From Taiwanofungus camphoratus (taxonomy: Eukaryota; Basidiomycota; Agaricomycetes; Polyporales; Taiwanofungaceae): a stretch of 64,000 bases of DNA. A program made the position numbers and the translations under genes. Within the stretch, counting starts at the first letter, position 1. The number at the start of each line of letters is the position of its first letter. The notes beneath the pieces are model-generated. The model was given only the letters and a program-made list of their open reading frames with translations, ran no database searches and had not been told where the DNA came from. Of this stretch, positions 1 to 12,023 are shown piece after piece. The stretch covers positions 372,001 to 436,000 of the forward strand of contig CP021228.1 in assembly GCA_003999685.1 (NCBI GenBank). The letters are read 5' to 3'.

Positions 1-167
1 ACTCCGTTTTATTCTCGTCCTTCTTCACCTTTCTACGAATAGAGCATAGAGCGGAAGCACTTCTACAGCTTGCTGCTACTGATGAACCTTGATCACAGGT
101 GGAGATCATGTACCTCGGATCGAGAATGAGGATATGCTCCGCTTTCCGAAACAATGGAAGGTGGAAG

Positions 168-1190
168 TTAATCGCTGTCGTCTATCACCGTAATCATAGT
201 CTCGACAGACTCCACTGGGAGTCCGAGATAGGTGAAGTACCACTCCACCCGACGCAGCGAGGGAGGTGTAGGGTGCGGGGACTTCTTTTTTTCTACCCAT
301 TCACTTCGAAATGCTTCATCGGCATACATAAGAGACATACAGTGATCGCATTCACCACACCACATGTTGTCGTTAGCATCATGTATACTGGTTCCACCGT
401 CCGTATCGAAACCTACAATCAGATGAACGGTTTGCAAGTGCACCAAGGGAGCTAGGAACTGGTGGTAATGGCTCTGAGGCGACGAATGAACATCCTGAAG
501 CCGCTGAGAGTGAAAACACACAAACGAACCGGCAAGCCCTTTCCGCTCGTGTAAACGAGTGGTGACGGAGGTGGCACATTGAAAGATGCTACATTGCACG
601 TATTGCACAGGCCGCACCATATAGCATTCTGAGACAGCTTGAGGACGCGTAGTTCGGGGAACGTCTCCGCTATCGACTGCATCACCATAGGCGATGGCCA
701 AGGATGGTCGTGCATCTCGAGCTCTTGGAGTGCTGGTGGCGTATGCCGAAACCTCAACCGGTAATTGTAGTCCAATGGATCTACATCCAGCCTCAGCTTG
801 CACACCCGCGGAAAGCGTCGCAGATCCCACTGAGTATCATCGTCATGAAGGGCCCGATCGCGATCCCTACAATGAAGCTGGCTTGCCTCGGTTATGAGAT
901 CACGAGCTGTGTGATGCAGTCCATGGAACATACCTCGTCCAGCTGCTAATTTGGGAATATATATCAATTTGAAGTAGGTCGCTCGGGTCCTTTGCCACAA
1001 ATATCTCAAACCAGGCTTCAAGGAATAGGATACGGAACGTTCTGGAGACCAAGGAGAGATTTTCAATGCATTTCCATTCAGGTTTTGAGCGGGATGCGGT
1101 GGCGGGCACAAGGGTTGAAGGACACGCGTTGTGCACAGCATAAAGAATTATTTCGCGTACAAGTTCTGTAGGCAATGTAGAAATCGACAT
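168..1190 (-). CDS. F-box domain protein
   Basis: Probable substrate-recognition subunit of an SCF ubiquitin ligase, of the very large agaricomycete F-box family. The first exon reads MSISTLPTELVREIILYA, the usual start of these F-box domains, followed by the conserved LSLVSRTFRILFLEAWF segment (about residues 40-60). I chose the ATG at 1190 because the longer in-frame reading begins with GTG. An intron at 933-867 (GTATGT..TGTAG, 67 nt) restores the frame into a leucine-rich middle part (FPELRVLKLSQN). A second intron near 530-480, whose borders I could not fix, leads to the last exon, which ends VIDDSD at 168. This exon has two CxxC pairs, WCGLCNTC before the intron and WCGECDHC after it. 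About 310 residues are expected. The target is unknown; F-box repertoires in these fungi expand rapidly. Confidence 0.72.
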
Positions 1191-1823
1191 GACATGGAAA
1201 ACCAACTTTCCAACTGTGGAGCAGAGCTCGAGTGAGGTATGGAAGCCGTCTTTGAATTGTCGATTCAGCTAGGCGCTATCACATCTCGGCTTTTCCCTGT
1301 CACTTGAAGATGCGGGACTCTGTAACTGCGGAAATCAGCCCCGCTGCCCAAATGTTCAATTTGAACTCTAAAACACCTTTGGAGGAATGAGATATTACAC
1401 GGTGATAAAAGGAGTTGCTCTTGAAGATATTCAACGTTCAACTGTCACTGGCAGTAGAGGGCAAATTTGAGGATTAACATGCACTAGTACTATGCTGTAG
1501 TACGTCACGGTTCTCCTCCATTCTCGAAAATCAGAAATGTTTCACAAGACACGCTATCTTATAACAGCCGACGACGACCGATCGTGCAGGCGACATCGAG
1601 GATTCAAAGGATGAATTTCATATATTTTGTTTCTTATCTTACCCGTCACTCAACGCATGCCGAGGGAATCACAACAAGATGCAGCGAAGGAATCACCAAA
1701 GAATGATGTCAAGATTCTATTGCTTCTGCTGGTACAAGAACCCATATAAGAGGTTTACCAGTTTGCAGCGAGAAGAAATCCGCATTGCCTTCAAACTTCG
1801 TCGCATTGTCAAGAGCGACAGTC
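1191..1823. other. intergenic, upstream of two divergent genes
   Basis: This 633-nt stretch separates the F-box start from the DUF6534 start. A plus-strand open frame from 1679 runs on through the DUF6534 start codon but has no family signature. The interval should hold both promoters. I see no repeat or RNA gene in it. Confidence 0.5.
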
Positions 1824-3929
1824 ATGGATCCGAGCCCTGTGCCGATATTCAAATTTCACCTGGATGACACCCTCGGGATATCTTATATAGGTATGCAATC
1901 TTGTTAACTCTGAAAACAGTATTCTGAACTCAATCCATCGGTCAGGAAATCTTGCGGCAGCCATGTGGGTTGTGATTGTTACATCCCGTCGCGAGTTCTG
2001 ATATCAGCGCACAGCTGCTATGGCATCACCACCATCCAAACGTACACGTACTATCGGCGTAGTGGTGACGATGCCCTGTTTCTCAAACTTGTGGTAAGTC
2101 CGACTGCTCATACCTTTTATCCTCTTGAAAAATGACCATCTGTGCATGTGTCAGGTCTTTGTCCTGTGGTAGTTGTGTTCGCAAGCTCCTACTCCGTGTG
2201 TGTCTTGACTACGAGTCTACAGGATATTGGGAAGCCTGCAGATCGCCTTCATTTCGCACGCTTTCTACACTTGTGCGATCACCAATTTCATGAATCCTCC
2301 CGCCCTGATGAGAACTGTATGGTGCGTATTTTCACGCCGACTTGTATGCTTCAGCTGTGTCCTGATCGTTCGCACGCATAGGAGTGTTATGGTGAGTGTT
2401 CTGCTCATTTACTTGTCACGAGGCTCAAGGACTATAGGCTCACGTTGTAGTTTCGGTGAGTTGCGCGTAAAAAGTTGCTGTCTCCTGTTAGACATCCAGT
2501 CCCCTTGCAGGGCGTCAGTGACATCCTTGTCAGAGGGTAAGCATTTGCTTGAAACGCAGCATGGTTGAGAAAGTTATGAAGTGCTTCCCAGATTCTTTTG
2601 TCTTAGAGTTTGGAAGCGTACGTCGTGGTTCCTGCCGTCTACATTGAAGTAGCCGCAATAAAATTTGGTCGGCAGTCAGCGGTAAAAACTGGGTCCTTGC
2701 GGGGCTCATTGTAAGTACTGCCGCCTATTCCTGCCTATATGCATTGACTTTGCCTGCTAGGTGTCGACCTCCCTTGTGGCATTCGGTGAGCTCACTCATA
2801 CACAACTGCTAAACTGTGTCCAACATGTCTACCTTTTACGAATTCTCGCAGCTGGAAACTTGGGTACGTGTCCTGGCTGTAACAGTGGGCGGATCTGATT
2901 GCTAAGCTCCTTTATCAAGCTTTCACCATCAGAGGGTGCATAATTTACTGGTCGTCTTAGAAGTTTTGATTTGACGAACGAAGCTTAGGCTTATGATTGG
3001 CAACTTCCTCAAATTCACGGAAATTTCTGTCAGTGAGATCGACTGATGTCGCGATGTATGGTTTGACCGATAACGTTTCTAGTGGATCGTGTATATGAAT
3101 CTTGCCTGTTGCATCTCCGCCGACATGCTCATCGCGATCTCCTTGTGCACCTCGCTCATGCGACGTCGCACAGGATTCACCAAGTACGTCGCTCGATGCA
3201 GACATTGACGAATTGTTGATCTCACACATGACGCTTAGGACTGACTCCTTGCTTCGCACTCTCATGGTATATACAATCAACACAGGCGCACTTACGGGGT
3301 TAGTTGATAACGTTACTTTCATGTTTCGTGATCTGACTGAGCCTCATGAAGTATCTGCACGATCCTGTGTCTCATTTTTGTGAGTGATATATGCGGTAAA
3401 TTATGATTAAATAGGTGAAAGCTCACCCTTATGCAGTATGCCACTATGCCCCCGAACAATTTCACCTATGTTGCATTTTACTTTGTCCTCCCGCCGTGTG
3501 AGTGCATGCATTCAGCATCGTTATCTGCGCAAGAGACACATTAAATTTGACATGCAAGTGCTCGTGAACGCCTTTTTGGCTACTTTGAACGCGAGGCAAG
3601 CCCTCCGTGAGAATACGATGGGTGGTGTTATATCGATACAGGCCTCGCCACGCGGTGCTGTCGAAATCAGCACCAGGTCCGAGGTGATCCGAACGTATTC
3701 GACTTCGGTATGAATTAGTGTTGCATGAACTATTCAATACCTTGCTAATGTTCGCATGTCGAGTCAGGACACTTTCGGGATGAGGCCAACCTCTATGGGT
3801 GACAGTTCCCAAGTGAGTGAAACCTCAATTGCACTGCGCCTCTTTAACAACATCAATGTGAAGGGGGAGCTCAACGAGTGGAAATCCAAATTTTCACGTT
3901 TGCGAGACTCTGTCGTTGAGGAAGTGTAG
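1824..3929 (+). CDS. DUF6534 multi-pass membrane protein, copy 1
   Basis: Member of the basidiomycete DUF6534 family: seven-helix-like integral membrane proteins of unknown function. The family signature is scattered over many tiny exons. In order I read MDPSPVPIF..DDTLG; YGITTIQTYTYYRRSG; LGSLQIAFISHAFYTCAITNF; VSDILVRG; SGKNWVLAGLI; SADMLIAISLCTSLMRRRTG; TDSLLRTLMVYTINTGALT; YATMPPNNFTYVAFYFVLP; and VNAFLATLNARQALRE. The intron 3711-3768 (GTATGA..GTCAG) skips an early TGA and adds a charged tail that ends at 3929; without it the protein would stop at 3713. The exon between NFMNPPALMRTVW and VSDILVRG is uncertain. Every other family block is present, so I regard the gene as intact. Copies 2 and 3 lie at 8492-10422 and 30583-32636 on the other strand. 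Confidence 0.75.
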
Positions 3930-4563
3930 AACATAGTTTGGTACAGTGCATCTTGATAAAATGTGTATGTATAGTCTATCAAAAACAATATCATTACTGT
4001 GTACCGACAACCTCGTAAAGGTTTCTGATTTTTATGAAGACTTCAGGCTACCGCTAGGACTCTCGTACTACATGCTAAATGTGCCGATGCGCCAAAGCCT
4101 AAGGCAAGTTGCCAGCCTAACTGGGAGGTGTGGCTCTTCCGCGCCATCTTTCCATTATTCTGAGGCTTCGTATTCAAGCAGCATAGGTCAGTCATGAGTG
4201 TTGGAGCCATGGCGAGCTCGCAAGCTCGGCCGAGATAGTGCCTGGCCAAGAGCAAGGGTATATAAACAATCAACTTTTATGTACTTACCTCACGCGACGG
4301 GCTTTGTTCATGCCAGTGGACAAACCGCGCCCAACGTCGATTTTTTTTGCTTGTTCTCACAATGAGCCTATATATATGGGTTGTCGGTACGCGCTCGTCC
4401 ATCCACATAAAGGAAACGGAACGACTGATCACGTGATTAAGCCAGTGGATACACGTGCATCATGGCAGCCTGAACCATAACACCTGCTTGAGATTGTAAC
4501 GCGCACCTCTAGACGAAACAGCAAGCGTTGTTTCTCTACGTTTTCGTTACCACACTCTACTAC
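3930..4563. other. intergenic, 3' of DUF6534 copy 1 and 5' of GLE1
   Basis: About 630 nt with no recognisable gene. Short open frames occur on both strands without family resemblance. The last 100-200 nt should contain the GLE1 promoter and 5' leader. Confidence 0.45.
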
Positions 4564-6596
4564 CATGCGATTCAGTGCACCGCGCTCCACTTCACCGTCG
4601 CCTGTCAGGAGGTGCGACTGCGTTAAACATAGTCCTCACTGATACGGACTGTAAACTCACGCGTTCTCGTAGACAATATAGAGGTCGATCTACCTTCGGA
4701 GTTCCATCAGATTCATCAGAGGATGAACCAGATACATCTGACTCTGTGTCAGTCAGCTCGTCATCAACAGACTCGTTTTTCTATGCATCAGAATCAGACA
4801 TCCCGCCCCCTCCACCGTAAGGTCATTTCGCATGTTATGACCTTGTCTACCGTGGGTTTATGGTACATTATCTAGGCGACCAGAGCGGCCTCGTAGAAGT
4901 CTCGCCGAGCAACACTATATGGAAGATGTTGTGGCTTCTATACGCTTGCGCGTGACTCACCACGATCCTTATGAAGAATGGGAGCAGGAGACCAAAAGAG
5001 ATGCATTTGTAGGTGATTTATTGCACATATTTTGTTCTGTCACTGATTCGTGATGTAGCGGTCAGCTCGAATCGAACACTCGATGAGTCGGACACAGTGT
5101 CGTAAAGACAAGCGCAAAGCTCATGCCGACGAGTCTAAGCGCCGTGCTTTGGTGTACGAGAAGCAAGTGGAGGAAGTACAATCGCAACTGGCTACTCTCG
5201 ATCTTCAACGAAAAGCTGAAGAGCTGGAGCTGAAAGAGCGGTGGAAGGAGCGCAATCAGCAGCTATGGAAACGCATCAACGGTGTAATCAAGTCCGAGGA
5301 GGACAAGCTAAGAGTAAAATTGGAAGCCGAACGAAAGAAGAAAGAGGAGGAAGAGAGGAAACGCAGAGAAGAGGAAGAGAGGAGGCGACAGGAGGAAGAA
5401 CGGAAACGGAATGAGGAGGAGAAGAGGCGGCAGGAAGAGGAAGGACGAAGACGACAAAAGGAACGGGAAGAACAGGAGAAGCTCCAGCAGCTAGAGGCTG
5501 AGAAACAAAGAGCAGAACAAGAGCAAGCGGAAGAGCAGCAAAGAAAAGCGCTTGGGTTCACAACAGCAATGGAAGACTGGAAGCGGGCTCGAGATACGTT
5601 GAAGGTGACCGAACATCATGTTCTATCCTGTGGCATACTCAACTTTCTCTTCAGTCGCTCAAAACAGGCCCAATGAGAATCGTTAAAGACGACCGGGCGT
5701 TGAAGTCGGTATGGAGTGCAGGGCGTCGAGCAATGAATCCTAAGATAGGACAGTTGACCAACGATGCTCAATCCATCACACGAATAGTAAGTTCGCGCTT
5801 TCTGTATATTTTTCGACATCTAAAATGTACTGCTAGTCTCAACAACTTGTGGATATCGTGCGTCCTTCGCCGTCTTATCCTTCAGACGTGTATCTCGCCT
5901 TGTTGTCATCCCTAGCGAAAGCAATCCTGCTGCAAGCGGAGACAGAGGTAACAGCGGAGAAGCGGAGCGCGGGCCCGCTTGCTCAAGTGGCTGCAAATCT
6001 ACTTGGGGAACTAGAAGGTTTCGCAGATATCTTCTGGGCAAAGCTATGCCAACGGACCGGTGGCTGGCCTGTTCCTGTCGTTGTGCCATCGTCAGATTCC
6101 GATGGTAAGCCGTTTGACGAGACTCAGCGTGCAAAGGCACTTGGGTACCGTCAGGACGAGTCGCTCGGGGATTATACCACGCGTGTATCGGGGATGATGA
6201 GAGTTTACTTCCACATCCTCTGTGCACCTGTGTCGCGCCCACTAGACCCCATATTCAGACTACCGCGGTATTGGACATATTTTTCGCGTATGCTGCTGCA
6301 GCCGCAGCTCCTTCAGACCTCTGTGGCTCCTCAAGTCATGCACGGTACGCCTACCATGTTGGTATAGCGATCACCCTACTGACTTGTATGTGGCAGCTGG
6401 ACTGGACGTGGGAGGAGTAGAGGCTCGGGACATTTGGGGCCAGCAGTGGATCAAACTGCTTAGTTTGCTTTACGAAGGTGTCACCACCGGCTTGAAAGGC
6501 TCGAATCAGCGATTGATCGGAGGTCAAACACCTGAAGGCATTGCTGCCCGTGTAAGGGTCCAGCTCGAGATAGAAAGAATCATGAGTTCGAGCTAG
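4564..6596 (+). CDS. GLE1: GLE1, mRNA export factor
   Basis: GLE1 sits on the cytoplasmic face of the nuclear pore, where with inositol hexakisphosphate it activates the DEAD-box ATPase Dbp5 to release exported mRNPs. The protein starts MRFSAPRSTSPSPVRR, continues through an acidic/Ser-rich stretch, and has a long Glu/Arg/Lys coiled coil (positions 5083-5560) as in the family. The C-terminal helical GLE1 domain is clear: FWAKLCQRTGGWPVP, FRLPRYWTYFSRML, VAPQVMH then AGLDVGGVEARDIWG, LYEGVTTGLKG, and TPEGIAARVRVQLE. I placed introns at 4612-4675, about 4820-4878, 5010-5058, 5604-5652, 5790-5839 and 6350-6401; all keep the frame. About 560 residues, a normal size for a fungal GLE1. The coiled coil makes long antisense open frames that are not genes. 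Confidence 0.93.
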
Positions 6597-7129
6597 TCAT
6601 CCGTGCACTACCAGGTTTTCCGAAGATGTAATTTTTGTCCCCATTCACATTTGTATTGATTATTATCACGCATTGATTTCCTACCATACTCCGATCTCAG
6701 TAGCAATGAATGTGTATGGATCCCTTCTGAATACTTTCTAGGCCGATAGGCCGACATTCGAAGATGCACTAAGTTGAAAGCCGAGTACGTCCGTGGGGGG
6801 ATGGTCTACGCCTTTATTGTACCACCAATCAAAGAACTAATACTCGAATTTTCATTCCAGCTAGAAAGGCGTTCAGGCCGGTTGACCTCGACTTTAAGCC
6901 GGAGGAGTCACTCTCTCAACCTCCTTCAGGAGCGTGGTCAATATGACTTCAGATTTGATTACTTATAGGATGATATATCCCACCTGAAATAAGTTGCTTT
7001 GTCCTTTCATAGCATTATGTATGTATGCCATTGATCAATACTTGCACTACCTATCCGTGAGCGCGTTGTCACCAAGGACGGTGCTTCTATCCTTGACCCA
7101 CATAGATTGAAGTCTCAAAGCCTTCGGGC
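6597..7129. other. intergenic, 3' of GLE1
   Basis: AT-richer sequence after the GLE1 stop. The only open frame longer than 60 codons (6774-6968) has no recognisable feature. I see no RNA gene or repeat arm here. Confidence 0.4.
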
Positions 7130-7610
7130 GCTACCATGGACTGCAGCATCAATTGGTCGTCCCATAACATTTTGTTCAATATTTATTACACCAAGAATCA
7201 AGAACAAACAGCCAAATTTCTTCGGAACAGTGCAGGACGGATCACAACAGCTTACTTTACACAGTGGTATAAGCTTCAGTGTTTACAAAAAGCGGCGCCG
7301 AGGGTGTGTATGTTCCGCTTCCCTTCTGAGTAATGGCGTTAGCTATGGACTACTAGTAAATGACAGGAGCCTGCTGATCGATCGTCTCACCTCAACCATG
7401 TACGGTCTGCGGTCTAATCTCACATCCGTGGCGGTCTGGATTTGAATCTCAAGAGGCTAAAAGGACAAGAGTCAATCATGATTTTGGGAGCTGTAAACTG
7501 GATCTGACCTGATGTTCGCGGGGCTGGCTGTACTCAGGGCCATTATTGTATGTGGAACGGGAGCCGGACGGTGCATCAGGAAAAGTGGAAATTGCTGATC
7601 ACCTAACTGT
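7130..7610. repeat. diverged direct repeat, copy A
   Basis: This segment matches 8160-8640 in the same orientation at an offset of about 1,027 nt, with substitutions and small indels. Shared anchors include cttcccttctgagtaatggc, tcaatcatgattttg and cgcggggctggctgtactca. Copy B overlaps the 3' end of DUF6534 copy 2, so copy A is a partial duplication of that 3' end plus downstream DNA. Both copies contain a tRNA B-box-like string (gattTGAATCTC / gcttTGAATCTC), but no tRNA fold is evident. Confidence 0.7.
7472..7600 (-). pseudogene. orphan 3' fragment of a DUF6534 gene
   Basis: Read on the minus strand, this part of repeat copy A aligns with the last ~40 codons of DUF6534 copy 2, including the same closing region and a stop at the equivalent position (7472). 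The open tail PVPHTIMALSTASPAN corresponds to SDSHFTANNGSEYSQP in copy 2. None of the upstream membrane exons are present, so it cannot encode a complete protein. Confidence 0.6.
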
Positions 7611-8159
7611 CTGAGGCCTCTGACCGAAATATACACTTTTGGCTCCCACATGAGCACATCTCAATATTTCTCTTAGTGCTTCTGTAAAGATATATTTAAA
7701 ATACTATTGAAACATTTGGTACCAGTTCTACTATGATATGTGCCCAGGAAGTTGTGCAATGTGAGATTGAAAGTTCAGGCTCTGAGAAATCTGAGCACCG
7801 GAAATCCCCGAAATTTTCAGGTTCTGACAGCTACTTAAGGCTTCTGAAGCCTCTGAAATCACTGACATCAGCCCGTCAGTGGATTTCCGGTTTTCCTGAT
7901 GGCGGCGATTGCGAACATTGAGCGCAAGACAGAACAAGGTGTACTAACTGCCGACGGGTGGCTGCCAGTTGGTTTCCCGGGAACCAAGCTTACTATGATC
8001 GCTGGATGTTCGTATCAAGTAGGGAATGGGAAACAGTTTTGTTTCATTTCTTGGAATTGTATCAGTACTCATTTATTATTCAACGCAACAAAGCTATAGC
8101 GCCTTCTCGGGCGCCTAAATGTCCATAACCGATCAGAAGGCGAACGGTAGTAAATCAGT
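7611..8159. other. spacer between the two direct-repeat copies
   Basis: About 550 nt without a recognisable gene. The part at 7770-7880 is rich in short CTGA/TCAG and GAAATC motifs in both orientations, giving local self-complementarity. I could not match it to a known element. Confidence 0.35.
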
Positions 8160-8640
8160 TCCATTCGCTGCAAAGTCAGGTTGGTCACCTCTTCAAGTTT
8201 TAACACCGCTCTTATTACATTAAAAGTTGAGAAAAAAAAACAGCACACTCTTCAAATGAGTACTGGACACGGATCGCTACAGCTTGTTTTATATAGCGTA
8301 AGTGTCAGCGGTTGCGAAAAGCGGTGCCGGGGGTGTGTATGTCCCACTTCCCTTCTGAGTAATGGCGTTAGCTACGGGCTAAATGACAGAAGCCCAATAG
8401 TATCACCTCAATCACATACGGTATGCACTCTAATCTTACGTCCGTGGTAGTCTGGGCTTGAATCTCAACGAGCTAGAATGACAAGGGTCAATCATGATTT
8501 TGAATACGAGCTACAAGTCGTTATAAGATTGACCTGACGCTCGCGGGGCTGGCTGTACTCAGAGCCATTGTTGGCTGTGAAATGGGAGTCGGATGGTGCT
8601 GCTAGAGAAATAGGCACAACACCCGTTGCGCTTTTTTCTC
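8160..8640. repeat. diverged direct repeat, copy B
   Basis: Partner of 7130-7610. Its right end lies inside the last exon of DUF6534 copy 2 (minus strand) and its left part is downstream of that gene. Since the gene here is intact, copy B is likely the parent arrangement and copy A the duplicate. Confidence 0.7.
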
Positions 8641-10422
8641 TCAAGCCTTGCCTCGCATTCAGGGTGGCCAACAACGCGTTCAACAACACTTGCGACCTCG
8701 TGTCAGTCAAAGCATATTTCAATGAGAGGGCATGGGCGCTCACGCTTTGGGAGAACGAAGTATATTGCACTGAACGCGAACTTTTTGCTGAGTGGCAGAA
8801 CTGCATACTAGAGGCGCAATGAACCAAGTAATGGTGTGAAGTAAGGATAGATCTCACAATGATAAGACATGCAAAGGCACAAAGACTGGGTGAATTGTTA
8901 CATCATGTGGTCGTCGAGAAGATGGAGGGGCATACCTCGTAAGAATACCGGTGTTGATGCTATAAACCATCAAAAGACGAACTATGGAGTTGGTCCTACT
9001 GCCATGAGCACATACTGAACTCGTTCTTCGTCCTACCACAACAAAAAACAAACCTTGAAGAACCTGTTTGATGGCGACTCAAAAACAAGCAGAGAGAAGT
9101 AGCGATCAGGATGTCGGCAGCCAGACCCGAGACCAGATTGATGTACAGGAAATACTAGGTTTAACATGCCGGGCTTAGTAGGGTCACAGAATTCCTATCA
9201 GTAAATATGTACTCACCGAAAGTTTTGACAGAACATAATAGTCACCAACATCAAAACTGTACATTCTGAGTACGCAGCGAAGCCTACACCAGGAACTCGA
9301 GCTGCTTACCCCCATATGGCAAAACCTTTTGGAATGGTGAGTAGTGAGATGAACAATTGTCATGATTCTAATGCGAAGTACGTACCCCAGCCACTAGCTT
9401 AATAGAGAGAGATGTTAGAACCAGTCGGAACAAAGGCAGTGAGAGTCACACCGAATGCCAGAAGGGAGCTCGCGGTCTTCAAGATGTCATCGTCATGATC
9501 CATATACAAGCTAGGACTGGAGATCACGTACAATGGCAACTGTAATGAACCAATTTCTTCCGCTTACTGGAACCACAAAATAAATATGGAGTATCACATC
9601 ATCCTGCACAGTCACTTACATTTGAAGACTCGCTGACAGAAGACACTGAAGCAAGGACGTCATGGCTCACACCAGAGACAGGTCATGTTAACAACGTACC
9701 CTCGCACAGCTAAATCGCTTGCACTCTGAGCAGAAGATGTCAGGTCGCCAAAAACGACACGATCTACGTACTCACGGACACCAAGACGTGGGCCTAATCA
9801 CGGCGCTGACATGAGCTCAGGTGATGGGAGTACCCAAAGATCACTTACGGTCACGCACCTATATATGTCACAACAATCAGCAAATGGAAGAGGGATGCTT
9901 TGTCGTGAGACTCACCACAACGGTTTCATCAGCGCCGTCGGATTGGCAAAGTTGGTGACTGTATATGTATAGACTGCATGCACAAGGAATGCTAGGTGAA
10001 CGCTATCTAAGATCCTGTGCTACGTTAATAAAGGTGCAAGATGCCATTGCGTGCGGAGCAGATATCTACCAAAGAAGGAGGACCTAGAGCCAAGAAAGAA
10101 ACACGGCCTCGACAATGAACATGTAGAAATCATACGCAATCAAGAAGACGGTCTGACCAGACACTTCAGAGCAAGATGGTCGTGTTTACTACGCTTGTAG
10201 TAGACATATGTTTGAACATTTGTGATTCCATAGTCTATTCCAATACTAGTTGGCCAAGTGTCACCGTAGGATATATATCTACTGAAGGCTCACACTGACG
10301 CAACAATGGTTCCTGCCATAAAGCTTGTCAGACCAACACTCTAGATGATAGCGAGTAGCTTGCGTACCGAGATAGCATGCTCCCAGAGTTGCGTTCAGGT
10401 CGTAGTTCGGAAACGACCCCAT
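8492..10422 (-). CDS. DUF6534 multi-pass membrane protein, copy 2
   Basis: Second member of the DUF6534 family of basidiomycete membrane proteins, function unknown. The start MGSFPNYDLNATLGACYLG at 10422 is the family's typical N-terminus. Later exons on the minus strand read YGITNVQTYVYYKRSKHD, LDSVHLAFLVHAVYTYTVTN followed by FANPTALMKPLW, TNSIVRLLMVYSINTGILT, and LLNALLATLNARQGLREK. Exons are as short as 40-100 nt and about ten introns are needed. I did not resolve all of them between 9100 and 9850. The product ends SSYSKS at 8492. Its 3' end lies inside a duplicated segment, and a tail fragment is found at 7472-7600. It is opposite in strand to copy 1. Confidence 0.7.
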
Positions 10423-12023
10423 TGTTGTCGAGGAACTGAGGGTGGTATGCTTTACGGGTCAATCAAGCTTTAAATATGCCAGGCTCACCGAGGAATCATC
10501 ATTAAACAGGCCGCCATGATCGCTGACAATCAAAGGACCACGTTTACGTTCTCACATCCCGTTGATAAAGGAAGCCAATGGCAGTACAACATCATTTTAT
10601 ATAGGCTTATCCACTGTTGAGCCAGCATCGTAGGTGACAGGTATCAACCGAGAATGACAAGTACAATAATAACCTTTGAATGAGAACAACAATCTACTAC
10701 CGTTCATAGAACAGGCAACATACCTCTCATCAAGTTCGTTATCTCTCGTCGCGGAACACTTCCTTGGCAATCATCCCTTGATAATCATTGAGGACACACA
10801 TACAGGACGAAAGGTTCTCTCAAACATACGTCTCCCTTCACGTCAAGGCAAGGGCCTGGTGCTGTGCAGCAACCAGTCTTTAATATGATTCAATCTGATG
10901 CATTACTGACCTTGTGGACGGAGCAAGGGAGATTGCAGAGTGGGTGTTATTGCAATCGCCTTCCGTGCCCGGTATGGGTCTGCGAATGCAGAATATTTCG
11001 ACATGTTGGCCAGTAAGAATGATGTGGCCCGGAAAGGGGAGACTAGTTGCAGGATGTTCTGCATGTCATGCGTGTGCCAATTCGCACGACCATTGCCTGC
11101 ATGTAAGCACTATAATCTTTCCCGAGGCAAGACCAACGAGCGCATCAGATCTGTTTCATGCACCATCCTATGCGCATGTTTCCAAACACGATCTGAATGG
11201 TTCAACGTCAGAAATGACCGCCAGGATCATTCTGAGCCATCCTGCGCAAAGAAGGATCTGACAAGCGGTGGGAATCAGAATCGAAGACTGCGACACATCA
11301 TTGATTATCCATTAGGTTCGAGCAAGGGTGTCACTAAGGAAGTTGGATACAGTCTGGCAGCAGTCGCACAGCACTCACTCCATGAAATTGATCGTCTATG
11401 GCAGCGGCAGTCAAACCCTTGTGTATCAACGGTGAGGTGAGACGAGGTAGACATGCTATAAATGATACAACGTACAAACAACCATTTCGGCAGCAATGGA
11501 CACTGGAAAGAGAGAAGTCTTCCTGCGCTCCATTTGATGCTCACGGAAAAGAATACCGAATAAGAACAGCGTCTCCTAGTAACGTGGTCAAGGCTCCAGG
11601 CTCGCCACTGCGATGGTGCTCCGATCAACTTGCATCAAGTAGGAGTTCTGATTCGCTGTCAACACTTAACAACTTGCTGTTCAAACCAAGCGAAATACAG
11701 CGGGAATCCACTAAAAATGATGACTTCGCGAGTATGAATTTGGGAGGCTTGGGCTGATTCGCCTTCACATCAATCTGTATTAACACCCTGTCCAGTCAAA
11801 GAAGCTTGAAGGAGGCGCTAACAATCCAAGAGGTAGTAAGCATAGTCCGCATTCATAGCCTACCAACACAGTATGCCACGCAGAAGAAAGAAACACAGCG
11901 AAAATTAGACTACGCGCATAGATATAACATGTACAACAGAGCCCGGTGGGCCTATAGGAGGTGTGGCGACATGAGATGACAGGAGCTAGGCGGGGTCGAG
12001 GAGGGGTCGAATAGCTAGCAAGC
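10423..12023. other. intergenic, possibly holding an unrecognised gene
   Basis: This 1.6-kb interval lies upstream of DUF6534 copy 2 and downstream of the synaptobrevin gene. Plus-strand open frames at 10676-10888, 10914-11261, 10940-11440 and 11398-11757 overlap and could be exons of one gene. The last contains SSDSLSTLNNLLFKPSEIQ and ends LGGLG at 11757. I recognise no domain and could not build a convincing spliced model, so coding status is open. Confidence 0.25.

Noticed and set aside
5256-5561. 101-codon minus-strand Ser/Cys-rich frame
   Set aside because: It is the complement of the GLE1 Glu/Arg coiled coil (GAG/GAA repeats read as CTC/TTC) and has no independent features.
7420-8460. 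tRNA or tRNA-derived SINE suggested by TTGAATCTC strings
   Set aside because: The strings resemble a B box, but no A box at proper distance and no cloverleaf could be drawn. The repetition is explained by the larger direct duplication.
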